Positions 30,349 to 42,621 of a stretch of DNA of 64,000 nt are shown piece by piece. A program made the translations under genes and the position numbers. The DNA comes from Trichoderma breve (taxonomy: Eukaryota > Ascomycota > Sordariomycetes > Hypocreales > Hypocreaceae), in NCBI RefSeq assembly GCF_028502605.1, contig NC_079235.1, positions 1,860,001 to 1,924,000 on the forward strand, written 5' to 3'. The notes under the pieces are model-generated. The model did not search any database and was not told where the DNA came from. It saw only the letters and a list, made by a program, of their open reading frames with translations. Every line of letters starts with the position of its first letter. The stretch's first letter is position 1.

Positions 30349-31199
30349 TTTCTGTTGTATTCCTCTTGTGGTTCGGGGATGCTGTCCATCAAAATCTGAA
30401 GAAAGCACAATATAGACGAGGGTGTGGGAAGGAAATGATAGAGGAGGTGATCGCTGCCTGCAACCACAATGAAAGAAACCAATATCAAGTGGCGGCAAGC
30501 TCCAGAGGCGATAAGAAGCTGCTGAGAGGTATGAAGAGAGAATCTTCAGAAGAGAGAATCCTCGGAAGAAAGCTCAGTTGGTGTGGTGAAAAAAGTAGCA
30601 AACGGGGAGATTTTGGCCTGATAATGGGCGGGCAGCCAACAGGCAGCTGCACACAGCCGCTTACCCCCTCAAAGTGAGTTGAATCTCGAACATCAAATCA
30701 TATGCGGCCGCAATATTTATTAGCCGAGCTCATATGCACGCTGCAAGTATTCTCACTCATGGCGACTGTTAATTATAAAGTGACGGACAGACTTTCTCAG
30801 TTACATGCGATCGACGTATTAGCTCATGATGGATGGCCATATGTAGATAGGTATGCTTGCTTCCTCATGTCCATACTATCGACACATTGGTCCACGATGC
30901 AATCTATGCTTCCAGGGACATCATGGAAAGCAAAACGACGGTGATTTAGTGTGAATCAGTCCATCAAGGCCCAAAGGAAGCTATCCAGTAACTCAAATCA
31001 TAATCCATTCTGCGACTGTGTAAGCAACTATCATCAAATTCATTGTTTCGCGTAAAGATGGTCATTAATACGTAGACATAAATGATGTCCTTCTCCTCCT
31101 AGCATTCTTCAATAATCGCTCGGCAGTAAACAATACCAATCCCATTTCATAAACTCCAACAAGCCCCCAAGACCCAAAATCCGAACCCAACGTCCTCAA
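30349..31199. other. Intergenic region
   Basis: 0.85 kb upstream of the uncharacterised gene and downstream of the cysteine-rich gene. AT-rich, with no supported gene. Confidence 0.5.
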
Positions 31200-31571
31200 C
31201 TATCCAATAAACGGCACACTCCGCTGCTTCTCAGTCTTCGTTTTCGTCTCAGTCTTCTTCACCGCAAACTCATGCCTCTTAGCATCCGTCATGGGCGCAA
31301 GACCCAAAGCCTTCCGCCTCGCATCCTCCTCAGGACAATCCGGGCAATCACAATCCGACTCAGTGCCCAAATTCTCGCAGCACGTTCGAAACACGTCAAG
31401 CTTGTCGAAGTTGTCGCCGTCGCAGTTGTGGTCGCTGTACAAGCCGCCAGTATAGGTGCAGCAGGCGTGCGTGTACTCGGAGGCGGCTCTTCCGTACGAG
31501 TTCCAGCACTTGCAGGCTTCTGCCGCGGAGAAGAGGGCGATGACGGCGAAGATGGCAGGGTAGAACTTCAT
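31200..31571 (-). CDS. Small secreted cysteine-rich protein
   Basis: Single exon, 123 aa. The first 19 residues are a clear signal peptide (MKFYPAIFAVIALFSAAEA, cleavage probably before Cys20). The mature part has ten cysteines at 20, 22, 37, 38, 50, 64, 65, 74, 76 and 79, that is C-X-C, CC, C, CC, C-X-C-X2-C. All fall within 60 residues and would allow five disulfides. A charged, cysteine-free tail rich in Lys and Thr follows (VKKTETKTKTEKQRS). The spacing does not match hydrophobin (CC at second and sixth), CFEM or cerato-platanin patterns that I know. Function is unknown; small secreted Cys-rich proteins of fungi include effectors, elicitors and antimicrobial proteins, but nothing here decides among them. 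Confidence 0.82.
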   Translation of the reverse strand: MKFYPAIFAVIALFSAAEACKCWNSYGRAASEYTHACCTYTGGLYSDHNCDGDNFDKLDVFRTCCENLGTESDCDCPDCPEEDARRKALGLAPMTDAKRHEFAVKKTETKTKTEKQRSVPFIG

Positions 31572-32365
31572 CTTTGCTTTTACTTTTAGAAGAAGCTGAA
31601 TAAGAGATGGTTATTTGTCTTGTGTGAATGTTGGTAGTAGGGGACGTTTTGTTATAGAGAGTGAGATGTATGCTTTTTCAGATTTCAGAGTCGCTTCTCG
31701 ACCCTTTTTATAGTCCTTCTTCATACAACTTCTCTTCTAGACGGAGACTCAGAATCTTTTATTTTGCGTGTAAATGACTTCATTCATCTCCTGACTGAAT
31801 TCATCTCCCATGCCTGAGAGAACACGATGAGGCGCTGAGACATCTACGTTCTTAACTCATACCGTTGGATCAAGAGCAGATTATCCCAATAATGCACACA
31901 AGGACCAAGTCTCATTCAACGACATGTTTGTAACATGCCTAACCAAAATGTCATTCACATATCAGATCAACAGCCTTTGTCCTTGTGATCCTCATAAGAA
32001 CCTTAACCTTCCCTCTACTGTCTCAAACTTTGCCCAAGACTTGAAGAACTCCGAATTCCTTGCGCCAACGTGGTGGCCACAGTCAATGTATAACCACACG
32101 CTATACGATCACTCGGATTGGATATAGATTGGTATGAAGAATTATAATCGTGAATCATTTTTACCGAATACGCATCTATTTGAGAAATAAAGGAGGTGGT
32201 TGTAACAAATCGCTTTCACAACACTTTACACCCAAGAGAGTAAGAAAAGATATTGATATTTGCATATGTGCTACTGATAAACTAATGAAACGAGAGAAAG
32301 ACTGGGGAATCTATCGCAGGGTAAAAGTGTAAAGACATCCCAAGTCCATAGGCAGTAGAGAAGGC
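31572..32365. other. Intergenic: promoter of the cysteine-rich gene and 3' flank of the dehydrogenase gene
   Basis: 0.8 kb, AT-rich. The 150 bp next to the secreted-protein start is purine/TA-rich. No other gene is seen. Confidence 0.45.
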
Positions 32366-34036
32366 TCAAGCAAGCAGCAAACCAGCCAACACAGCGGCCT
32401 GGGCAACTACCACAGTGCCATGTCGCTCTGAGATTAAACCGCCTGCAGCATTTTGACCATTACCACCACCATTGCCGTCGCCACCGTTACCATCGCCAGG
32501 ATTGCCATCATTGGGGTTGCCATCATTGGGGTTGCCATCATTGGGATTGCCGTCATTGGGGTTGTCGTCATTGGGGTTGCCGTCATTGGGGTTGCCATCA
32601 CCAGGATTGCCACCACCACCATTACTAGCATTCGTTCGTTCAAGAACAAAAATCTCTCCAGTAGCATCAGATGAGAACCACAGGCGGTCATCAGAGTCCC
32701 AAGCCAATCCTACAGGGCGAAAGCATTGATCGGGACAATTTGTAACATCTGCATTGGCGATGATGTCGGTAACAGCGTTGGTGCTATTCTGTGGAGCGGT
32801 GGGCTGGCCATTGGAGTCAAAGGCAAGGGAGACGATGCGGTATCCAGTAGCCTCATTTCGGTTCCCTTGATTGAGTGAGCATCAGTATATATGGTTATAG
32901 ACAGCCTAAAGGATGACTTACAGCTACCGTGAAAGGTCACAAACGCTTCCGAGGCATTGGGGGTGAATTTGATGTCCAAAGGAGCCGAGTGCGCTTGGAA
33001 AGCAATTCGAGGAGGAACGTAGTCAGTATTGCAGCTTGTGTCCGTCACATTAGACGGCGCGTCATCGTCAGCAAACTGGTCTCCAACTTGGAGATTCCCT
33101 AGGTTGGGAAACCCAGCCGTCGACCAGAGGGTATAGCAGTCAGGATAGCCATAGTTGCCTCCCTGGTGATCACTAGATCCCAACACGCCGTGGTAGTTGA
33201 GCTCTTCGCCAGGGTTGTTTTGGTGAATATCCTGGCCTTGGCGCTGAAGCTGGTCGACTGAATTTTCGACTGACCAAATACCTCCTGTATCAGGATGCTC
33301 AGCAACACCCACAGAATTTCTCAACCCCCAACCAATGAGGGTTCCATCGAGAAAGTCGTATGGTGAATCACCGGGCCCAATCTGAGCAATGTTGTAGCTA
33401 CGAATCTGGGAATGCCCGCTATTGATGTCACGGGCATCGTCATCCTCGTTCGAACTGCTGCCACGAGAGACGAGAAGTGTACCTGGCTGTTTCTTGGACA
33501 CGAGCAGTGTGCGAGTTGTGTGATCCGAGTTGCTCATGTTAGTGACGAGAGTGACATTGGAAGACAGGTCAACAGAGACGGCCTGGCTATCGTATGCAAA
33601 GGAAAAGACGCTCTCGGCTGAGGAGACGTAGATGGTTTTGCCATCACCCGAGAGAGCAAGTCCATGGTTGAGCTGGTGTTTCAATCATTAGCTGAGCTGA
33701 CTCCATGCCATGTAGGATCATCATCTCATCACTTACATTTGGATCAGCGATCAGTGTCGTGTTGCTCGCCACCGACAAGCAGGTTCCGCCGCCATCGTCG
33801 AGCGTCAGATGCGTTAACCCAACCCCGGATTGCACCACCAAAAGCCCCCCATCAGCATCAAAGGCAATGCCCCTGGGCCTGGTCAAGCCATTCGCAATGA
33901 GGCGGTATTCCCAGCCACTGGTCGCCACTGGCGCGGGGTACGTTACGTTGGGATTATTGGAGCATACCTGTGCCGCGGTGCGCCGTTGGAGCAGCTGCAT
34001 CAGCAAGTATATCAATAACGATAGGAGTTTGTTCAT
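32366..34036 (-). CDS. Secreted, probably GPI-anchored sorbosone/PQQ dehydrogenase-like beta-propeller protein
   Basis: Exons 34036..33737, 33672..32922 and 32865..32366 give 516 aa; introns are 64 and 56 nt. An N-terminal signal peptide (LLSLLIYLLMQLLQ...AAQ) is followed by a six-bladed-propeller-like enzyme domain: GLTRPRGIAFDADGGLLVVQ, LNHGLALSGDGKTIYVSSA, IGWGLRNSVGVAEHP and FQAHSAPLDIKF. These resemble the L-sorbosone dehydrogenase / soluble PQQ glucose dehydrogenase family and fungal AA12 oxidoreductases. A Gly/Asn/Asp/Pro linker built of NDGNP repeats follows, then a small-residue region and a hydrophobic C-terminus (VVVAQAAVLAGLLLA) that fits a GPI-attachment signal. Activity and cofactor are inferred from the family, not shown. 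Confidence 0.83.
32491..32610 (-). repeat. 15-bp coding minisatellite (NDGNP repeat)
   Basis: About eight head-to-tail copies of a 15-bp unit, attggggttgccatc on the plus strand with few substitutions. They lie inside the last exon of the dehydrogenase-like gene and encode N-P-N-D-G on the minus strand. All copies keep the frame. The unit is likely to vary in copy number between strains. Confidence 0.9.
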
Positions 34037-34856
34037 CGTGGCGGTGGTCAGCAGAAATGATGATCAAAAGCCTCTCCAAAGAATGCCCAAAGAATGTTCA
34101 AAGAATGTTGTCGGATCGAAGTTACAACGGCAACCATCCTGAGCGAATCAACAAGATATACGTCAACGACGCATCTAGAAGGAACCACGGAGGGTTTGAA
34201 ACACCGAGACATCGCGTCGGGCTAAAATAGGTAACAGCTACGGGCCATTTTTCGTCCTTCCTTACGCCTAAAAGACGTCGTTCATTCCGTGGTTAAACTC
34301 ATGACAAGCGAGATCTCCGTCGCAACGTCCAAAAGAAGGGAGAGGGGAAAGCTGAATGCTGAGACTTGCTGTCAGGAGCCAAGCTTTTGAGATCCCTGGA
34401 TAGTCGTTGGTCGAGTGGGGGTTTGCCCCGGATTTGGGCTAAATAGAGTAGCGGAATAAAGTGGTTAAGCATACCTAGTTTGCTAGTATAATGCAACCCA
34501 TCGTATATTCTTGGTGAATCATCGAATCACGTAACTTCCGTGGTCCATGTGGGCATACGCAATGCTTAGGACGCCGACCCAAATACACGCAGCAACTTAG
34601 AATGATGACGAGGAGAAGAATGAATCAAAAATCCTATATGTACCTAGGCAGAGTCTATGTGCATGTTAGCCAATACCGAATAACAGTACACTTATACTTC
34701 ATATCCTCATGAGCAACAGCTCATTTTCGGCATAGGAAAGAGACCTCTTTCCCTCAGTACTAATACAAGGCAGATAGATGGTAGTATAGAAAATCGCCAA
34801 GCTTAACAAAAAGTCCAAATCCCCTCATTCATTCATTCCTACCTTCCCCTCCCGCT
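34037..34856. other. Intergenic region
   Basis: 0.8 kb between the dehydrogenase start and the mannosidase stop, which lie on the same strand. It holds the dehydrogenase promoter. No other gene is seen. Confidence 0.5.
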
Positions 34857-36648
<1,792 letters not shown>

Positions 36649-37751
36649 TATGAGTCGACGCTCCTCTTCATCTCGACTATAATTGGCGTCGAAAGAAGAA
36701 ATAAAAACAAAAAAGGCAAAAAGAGATGTCAAAACTACCAATTTGGACGTAAGAACAATACAAAAGACACCAGCAATTCGTCTGTTGCGGTGGAGGTGTA
36801 ATAATTCCAGCCAGTCAAAACCCAATTCAATCACGGCGCCGATCTGCTAGTGGTTAAGGGGGGCAACCAGCCGAATCGACTCCGTGTCACGGTGTCATTA
36901 ACTCCCCGCAGCGCATTCTTAGTACGAGGTGGTACTCGTACTTTATGCTTGCTTGTAAGATTTGTCGAATGGCCAAAGTCTATAGTGCGACATTAGCCTA
37001 TAGTGGACAGTTTATGCTGCAGTTCTACCTATTTAGCCCAAATACAGACATCATGCAAGCAAATCAACTTGATACCCGTATAGTAAAAAATTATATTTAA
37101 ATAAACAAAAACCTAAACAAATAAATAGAGGACAAGACAAACTTGAGACATAGAGCTGTTGGATCAGCTACTTGTATACACTTGAGTTACTCCAGATAAG
37201 CCGAATCTTCAGACACATGCATATACTATTCTTCTTGACAAATGACATAGAATGAACATCTCAACATACATCTTTACTCAACAATTGATGGATTCTTCGA
37301 GCTTCGCTTATTCCAACGCTACCTCTACAGGCAATACACGGTATGGAAATGCAAAATGCCAGAAACCACCTATATACAACAAAAGAGGGAGGACACTCAT
37401 TAGGGAGGCTAGGGAGACGTGAAACAGCAAGAGACATATGATACCCAACGCACTGCCGAAAAAAAAAATTGCAAAATTAGAGCAAAACAAAACAAGAGCA
37501 AAATCTTCATAATCCCCTGCAAAGCACAAAATCAAAAAAGGTAGGTAGCTATATAAAAAAGGGAATAAAAAATGAAAGAAGTAACATGTGGTCCAGGCGT
37601 TCTGCGCTGGAATTCGACACCAATCCGGATCTGTTATATACCCTGACGCCCTTCAACAAGAAAAGAACAGAAAAGACAACAAAAGAAAATGCCAACAGCA
37701 GCAAGTCGCTTTTCAATGAATTCTCTTAAGCCCCCCTCCGCACCCTGTCCA
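36649..37751. other. AT-rich intergenic region
   Basis: 1.1 kb holding the mannosidase promoter and the 3' flank of the Whi2-like gene. An inverted repeat agtacgag/ctcgtact sits at 36921-36942. A hydrophobic open frame at 37308-37535 (minus) has no family support. Confidence 0.45.
36921..36942. repeat. Short perfect inverted repeat (GTAC-rich)
   Basis: Arms agtacgag and ctcgtact, 8 bp each and fully complementary, with a 6-bp spacer (gtggta), about 0.27 kb upstream of the mannosidase start. It belongs to the group of GTAC-rich motifs seen in several intergenic regions here. Confidence 0.7.
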
Positions 37752-39580
37752 TCAACGGAGTCCAATCACACTCATCTCCAACGTCCACACTCGCCTGATC
37801 CATACTTTGAGCTTGCCCTCGACGCCCTCGACGTTGTCCAGCTCGATGCCCTCCCACCAGCATCGTCTAGCCGGTTTTCGCCAGAATAGCAGCAGCTTCT
37901 GTGCCATGCCGACGGCATTGTTGCCCATTTCGTTGCCACGAATGTCGCTGCGCAATCGAGCGAGTGCCAGGCTGCAGATGACGGCCTTGTTAGGTTCGCC
38001 AGCCCGGTGGCCCCAGCAGTCATCGTGATTAAAGCCACTGTGATATGCAAAGTTAGCCACTATCCTCCCTTTTACAAAGCAAGTTACGAGCGAATGGCTC
38101 GTCAAGGGAAATAACATACCCTGCCGTCAGCATCTCAATCAGGTGAGCTTCAGTCGTTCCGGGTTCGTCGCTACGTTTTAGCCCAGAAAAGATGCCATCC
38201 TGCTTGAGCAGTGCTCGTGCCGCTGCGCGTTTGACTTCAATCATGTCGGGTTGGCTGATATCCGACTTGGGTGGGATTGCATAAAAGTCAAGATCCTCTC
38301 TTAGGACGATGATGCCAGCCCTCTTTGAAGCGTCTTCACGGGAGCCCATTGGATCCAGGGGAACAATTTCTCCATCTTGAGACGTGCCGGGAGATGATTC
38401 GGTGGGAATTGACTGTGCAACAGTTCGGAAAAAGTCCAACATGTACTGCAGTGATGCAGGATCATACTGTGTTGTCGTTAGCAACTGAATATGGGTCTAA
38501 GACTGGTGGTCTACGAACGTCAACTTGCACCGCATCGCTATCGGGAAACCCGCTCATGTGGCCTTCTGGGAATAACCCATTGGGAAATAGGGATAACAGG
38601 ACAAACTCGGGCAAAGTGAGTAGCTCATCACGCGAAAGGACGAATCTGGTACCCCTGTTCCCGTTTGTTAGTCTCTTTGCCGCCTTCTTTTTGAAAATTA
38701 TTGCCACTTACCGTAGGTCCATGGTAATTGTCTCATCAGCGCCGACATCTAGGATACTGTTAGCAAATTTGCTCTATTCGTTATTCCCCCTCATTGTCTT
38801 CATTTTTCATTTCCTTTCTTGGAGTATCGAGATAAAGATTTCACAAGGAAGCTTACCTCCGATGGCATTGATAGGTGGTCCACCCTGCTGTACCTGAGTA
38901 ATGATACTCGAAGCTCCTCCTGCGGCCGCCATTACGTATGAGAATGCGTGGAGAGGACTGTCTCCCTCAGAGTATGCGGGTGGCGGTTCGGCGTCGTCGT
39001 CCTTGCGACTTGACTCTCCCTTGGTGTCTCTGGGGAGTGCACGTTTGGTCTCGGCTACAGGGTCTTGAAAGGCACGCGCAGCAGCCTGGTCGGGGTCTAA
39101 GGGCTCGGGAGCGCGAGAGTCGTAGCCGTATGCTGGCGCAGCGACAGATGCGGAAGAAGCACTTCCTTCTGGAACGACGGCAGGAAACTTCCCAAAGGCC
39201 TCACCACTGGGATGGTCTTGGACCGACGAGAAGAGCGACGAGAACGGCGGAGGGCGGGAAGAGGAAGCCTCCGAGATGGGGTACTGGGGCGGCGGCGACT
39301 GCTCGGCCTCGTGAGCAGCACTCTCGTTCTCTGCGGCGTCGCGATCTAGGTCGAGATCCAGTTGTTGTCGGGCAGCGGTGGCCGTAGCGGCGTGCTCGTG
39401 ATGCACCTTGGCCTCGATCAGCTCCGAGGACTCAGACGGTCCAGTTCCAGACTCTTCCGTCTCAGACAACGTGGCGGATTGTTCTTGAAAGTGCTGTACG
39501 AGTACCAGGAGCTCGTCTCGGCGAGGAAGCGGTGATGGCGATGGCGATGGGGGCTGACAAGGGAGATTGACTCGGGCGGG
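37752..39580 (-). CDS. Whi2-like BTB-fold regulatory protein; 5' end unresolved
   Basis: Exons (minus) from about 39580 down to 38857, then 38748..38712, 38654..38519, 38466..38120 and 38037..37752. The conserved core starts DVGADETITMDLRGTRFVLS and continues DELLTLPEFVLLSLFPNGLF, YDPASLQYMLDFFRTVAQ, AIPPKSDISQPDMIEVKRAA and LLKQDGIFSGLKRSDEPGT, ending with LKVWIRRVWTLEMSVIGLR. This is the Whi2 family, which has a KCTD-like BTB fold. In yeast Whi2 works with phosphatases Psr1/Psr2 in the general stress response, TORC1 control under low amino acids, and mitophagy. The N-terminus is long, acidic and Pro/Ser-rich. The first exon has no in-frame ATG: it is open from a TGA at 39581-39583 (PPSPSPSPLPRRDELLVLV...), so a further upstream exon or a non-AUG start is needed. 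Confidence 0.8.
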
Positions 39581-40457
39581 TCAGTGCATCTGGCTCTATC
39601 ACCGGGCGAGAGATGGATTGCTGCTAGTAGGCGTGCGGAAAGGAGGCGGGCATTCGCGAGCGAACAAAGGCTTCGCGGCGGTACGATGCAAGCGACTGAA
39701 GATGGATTTCTGTCGTCTTTCGGGGGCGAACTAAGCGCTGTGAGCCCGCTGATTGATGGGTGCAGATTGGTCTGGTCGATTGATATGTTGACGATGGGAT
39801 TGCCGCTGATGAGTTGATGGTTTGGGTGGGGACGAACAAGTCAACCTTGAACTGCCATAGGCTGCCCACCGAACCAGCGCAGTGCATGATGCTCGTACTC
39901 CGTACCCAGCACAGGCCTTGCCGCTTGGCCAGTGAATGCTCCAGCATCCTTTTAGGGGCTCCTCTGCCAAATACAGGCGGGTTAGCCTCTCGCCAAACGG
40001 CCTGGCTGGTCATCAGCCCCACTGCAGATGGAACGGGTAGCTAAATTGGGCACACTCGCCAGCCAATGGCAGAGCTCCAGCCACACCAAGCTTCACATTA
40101 GCCGCCAGAGCCAACAGTGATTGGGAACAAAACTACAGAGCACCTGCGGAACCACCAATGAAATTGAATATCTGAAAGAGTATAGGGGCCAATTTCATGG
40201 ACGCCTGAAATTTTCCTCATTTTACTTGATCCGCCAAGGACGAGGCTGATGGGCAAGAAGCATCCAAAGGTCAAGCCACAACTGTTATTGTACGTGCTCG
40301 TGCAATTGAGCACATCAATTTAATATTGATGGATTTGATTCCATGAAACAAATCCTAGATCTTCTGTACCTTGATACTGTAAAAACTCCATCCCGCAAAT
40401 GCTACAACACAACAACACCTTCAAACTCCAGTCCCTTCTTTTAAATCCTTATCCGCA
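39581..40457. promoter_or_regulatory. Upstream region of the Whi2-like gene and 3' flank of the G-patch gene
   Basis: 0.88 kb. If the Whi2-like gene has a separate first coding exon it should lie here, but I could not place one with a good donor. It contains the motif cgtactccgtac at 39894-39905. Confidence 0.4.
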
Positions 40458-42621
40458 TCAGTCGCTATCACTGTCGCCAAAAATGGCCCGTAGGACATCA
40501 GCATTGGCTGTCTTGCCTTCAACAGCTTCGTTCCGGTCCGGATTCACTTGGTTCTCCATTATGGGGCTCTGCTTGCCCGATTGTGTCGTCGCCCCTGCTG
40601 CTATCGCAGCCGTTGTGTCCACGCCCACAGGAGATTCATCCCGAGTTCGAGGTGCCGAGAGTAAGGGCATCTGTACGTCCTCCATGGGACTGCCATAAGC
40701 CGGTCTCGCACTCGGCCCTGGGGTTGCTTTGCTGGCCTCGGGCTCGTCGTCTCGACGGGCGTGTGACGGCGGTTTGACGTTGAATCGCTTACAGAGTAGT
40801 CGCGTAGGGTAAAAGTCTTCCACCGATCTCGTCATTTTGCCAAACATTCCCATCTTGGCGGCCTCTTCTGCCGGGTCCGAAATCTTTGGCTCGGGCACAG
40901 AGATGAGTTCCCTTTCTTTTGTTGGCTCAGCGGAAACGCTATGTGGTGCTTTAGCCGTCGTAAATCTTGATGCCATGAAGCCAGTCATAGGTTTGAATAT
41001 CCTCGCGCAATTATGGAATTCTGTCATTTCTCGAAGAAACTCGTCATCCGACATTCCCCTGGGCTTGTCCGGAAGTGACAGTTTGGGATTCGTGTGGTGT
41101 TCCAGATAGCGTTTGTAGCGAGCCCTCTTGGTTTCATCGTCTGCGTACGGTCCTCGCAAACCCCTCGCAATGGCCGCTATTGCCGTTTCACGATCGAGCT
41201 TGGGAACTTGCTCCCATAGCATTGTTTGCTTTTCTTCTTCTGACATTGCAAACTTCTCGGGGATCTCGCCGAGGCCAGGGGGCAAATCTACCCTTCCTGA
41301 CGCCGCGGCCAACTTCTCTCTGGAAGCGGCAGATATATAGTCAAACACGGATTTTCCAGGGAGGGCGGCTTCTCCAAGGATGGCGGCTCGAGACTTTGCA
41401 TTGAGGGTTGACGATTTGGCAGCCTCGGCGGCCGAAACAAACGTAGTGGCTCGATCTTCAACATTAGTAGCCTTAGATGACATCCAGTCGGGGGGAACTG
41501 GCGGCGGCGCATATTTTGCTAGAGTAATGGTCAAGTCTTCCATAGCATTTGCCAAGACAAAACCATCCAGAGGAAGCCGCCCGTCCTGACATCTCCGCAG
41601 GTTGCCGCCAACTCTAGAAGTTTTCGGTATAAATACAGGAGCGTTTTTTAGCGACGGGTTCGCTGTTGCAGATAGCTTCTTTCCTTTCTTCTTCTTGTCG
41701 CCGCCAACAACACGGTTGTATTTGATCTTGGGTCCAATCTCGTAAGGGTCTTCGTCATCAGAGCCATCGTCGTTGAGGATGCCAACCCCGATGCCGCCTC
41801 GCTGTGGCTTCTTCTTGGTCTCTCCTCGGGATAGTATCGACAACGCGCCGTCGCGAGAATCGGCCTCCTCGTCGCTATCTGCTTTGCTTTCACGGCGCAA
41901 TGAAGAAAGCTTCCCCTGGCCATTGTGTCCCAAACCCATACGATCTGTCTTGCGGACAAATCGCAGGACCTTGGTATTGTCAGGTGCAAAGAGGTGAGTT
42001 TCCCCATCTGTCACGTTAGACTTCCCGCCGAGGTCTAGGCGTGCACCTCGTCGCACTTTTGGTCCAATGCCCTGGCCATCTTTCCAGCCCATTCTCCGCA
42101 ACAACTTTAGGCCCATTGTATCTCCGTCAGCTCTGAAGAGGCCCATCAGCCCCCCGGCACGGAGTTCTTCCTGGGTGGACGATCCTAGCCCGGCAAATGC
42201 CTGGGTGGTTTTGAGTGTTTGCGCTTCCGCGGCATCCGCAAGGTCTTCCTCATCCATATAATCTTCGGCACGCTGCTGGGACTGACCAGCTTCATCTTTG
42301 CGGCGATTCGAGCGGCTCGACACAAAGGTAGACGGCGTCCATCCTTCCTTGGATCCAACTGTGTTGAAGTAGCTGTCTTGATAGTCAGACGTTAGTGATC
42401 TAGATTAAGGTCGAGAGAGCTCCGACTTACCCTGCGCTCCAGCCACCGGTAAAGGCTCCATGCAGTCTCCGTCTACCCTTATCATCCCTCACCTCCTGCT
42501 TCCACAGCGGAAGGTATGAGCCATCGTCGCGTTCGCCGTCCTCAGGCAAAGGGGTGCCGAAGATGGCGTAAGGCGCATGGAGGTCGGCCTCAAATGTCGC
42601 CCGCGATCGTTTATAGGACAT
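40458..42621 (-). CDS. G-patch domain protein of the GPATCH1/TOUGH family
   Basis: Exons 42621..42431 and 42372..40458 (intron 42373..42430) give 701 aa. The N-terminal family domain reads [40 protein letters not shown] and [20 protein letters not shown]. It is followed by [11 protein letters not shown] and a G-patch at about residues 145-175 ([20 protein letters not shown]). Then come a charged disordered stretch and the later family segments ([54 protein letters not shown]). Members associate with the late spliceosome and activate DEAH helicases through the G-patch. The start at 42621 is preferred to an ATG-preceded extension at 42654 because the family begins with KRSR-x-x-FEADL. Confidence 0.9.

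Noticed and set aside
32453..32729. Plus-strand repeat frames (GLPSL or VAIIG repeats)
   Set aside because: They are antisense readings of the 15-bp minisatellite whose real coding strand is minus.
37308..37535. Hydrophobic 75-aa frame, a possible small membrane protein
   Set aside because: Lies in T-rich DNA, which by itself encodes Phe/Leu-rich peptides; no promoter, splice or family support.
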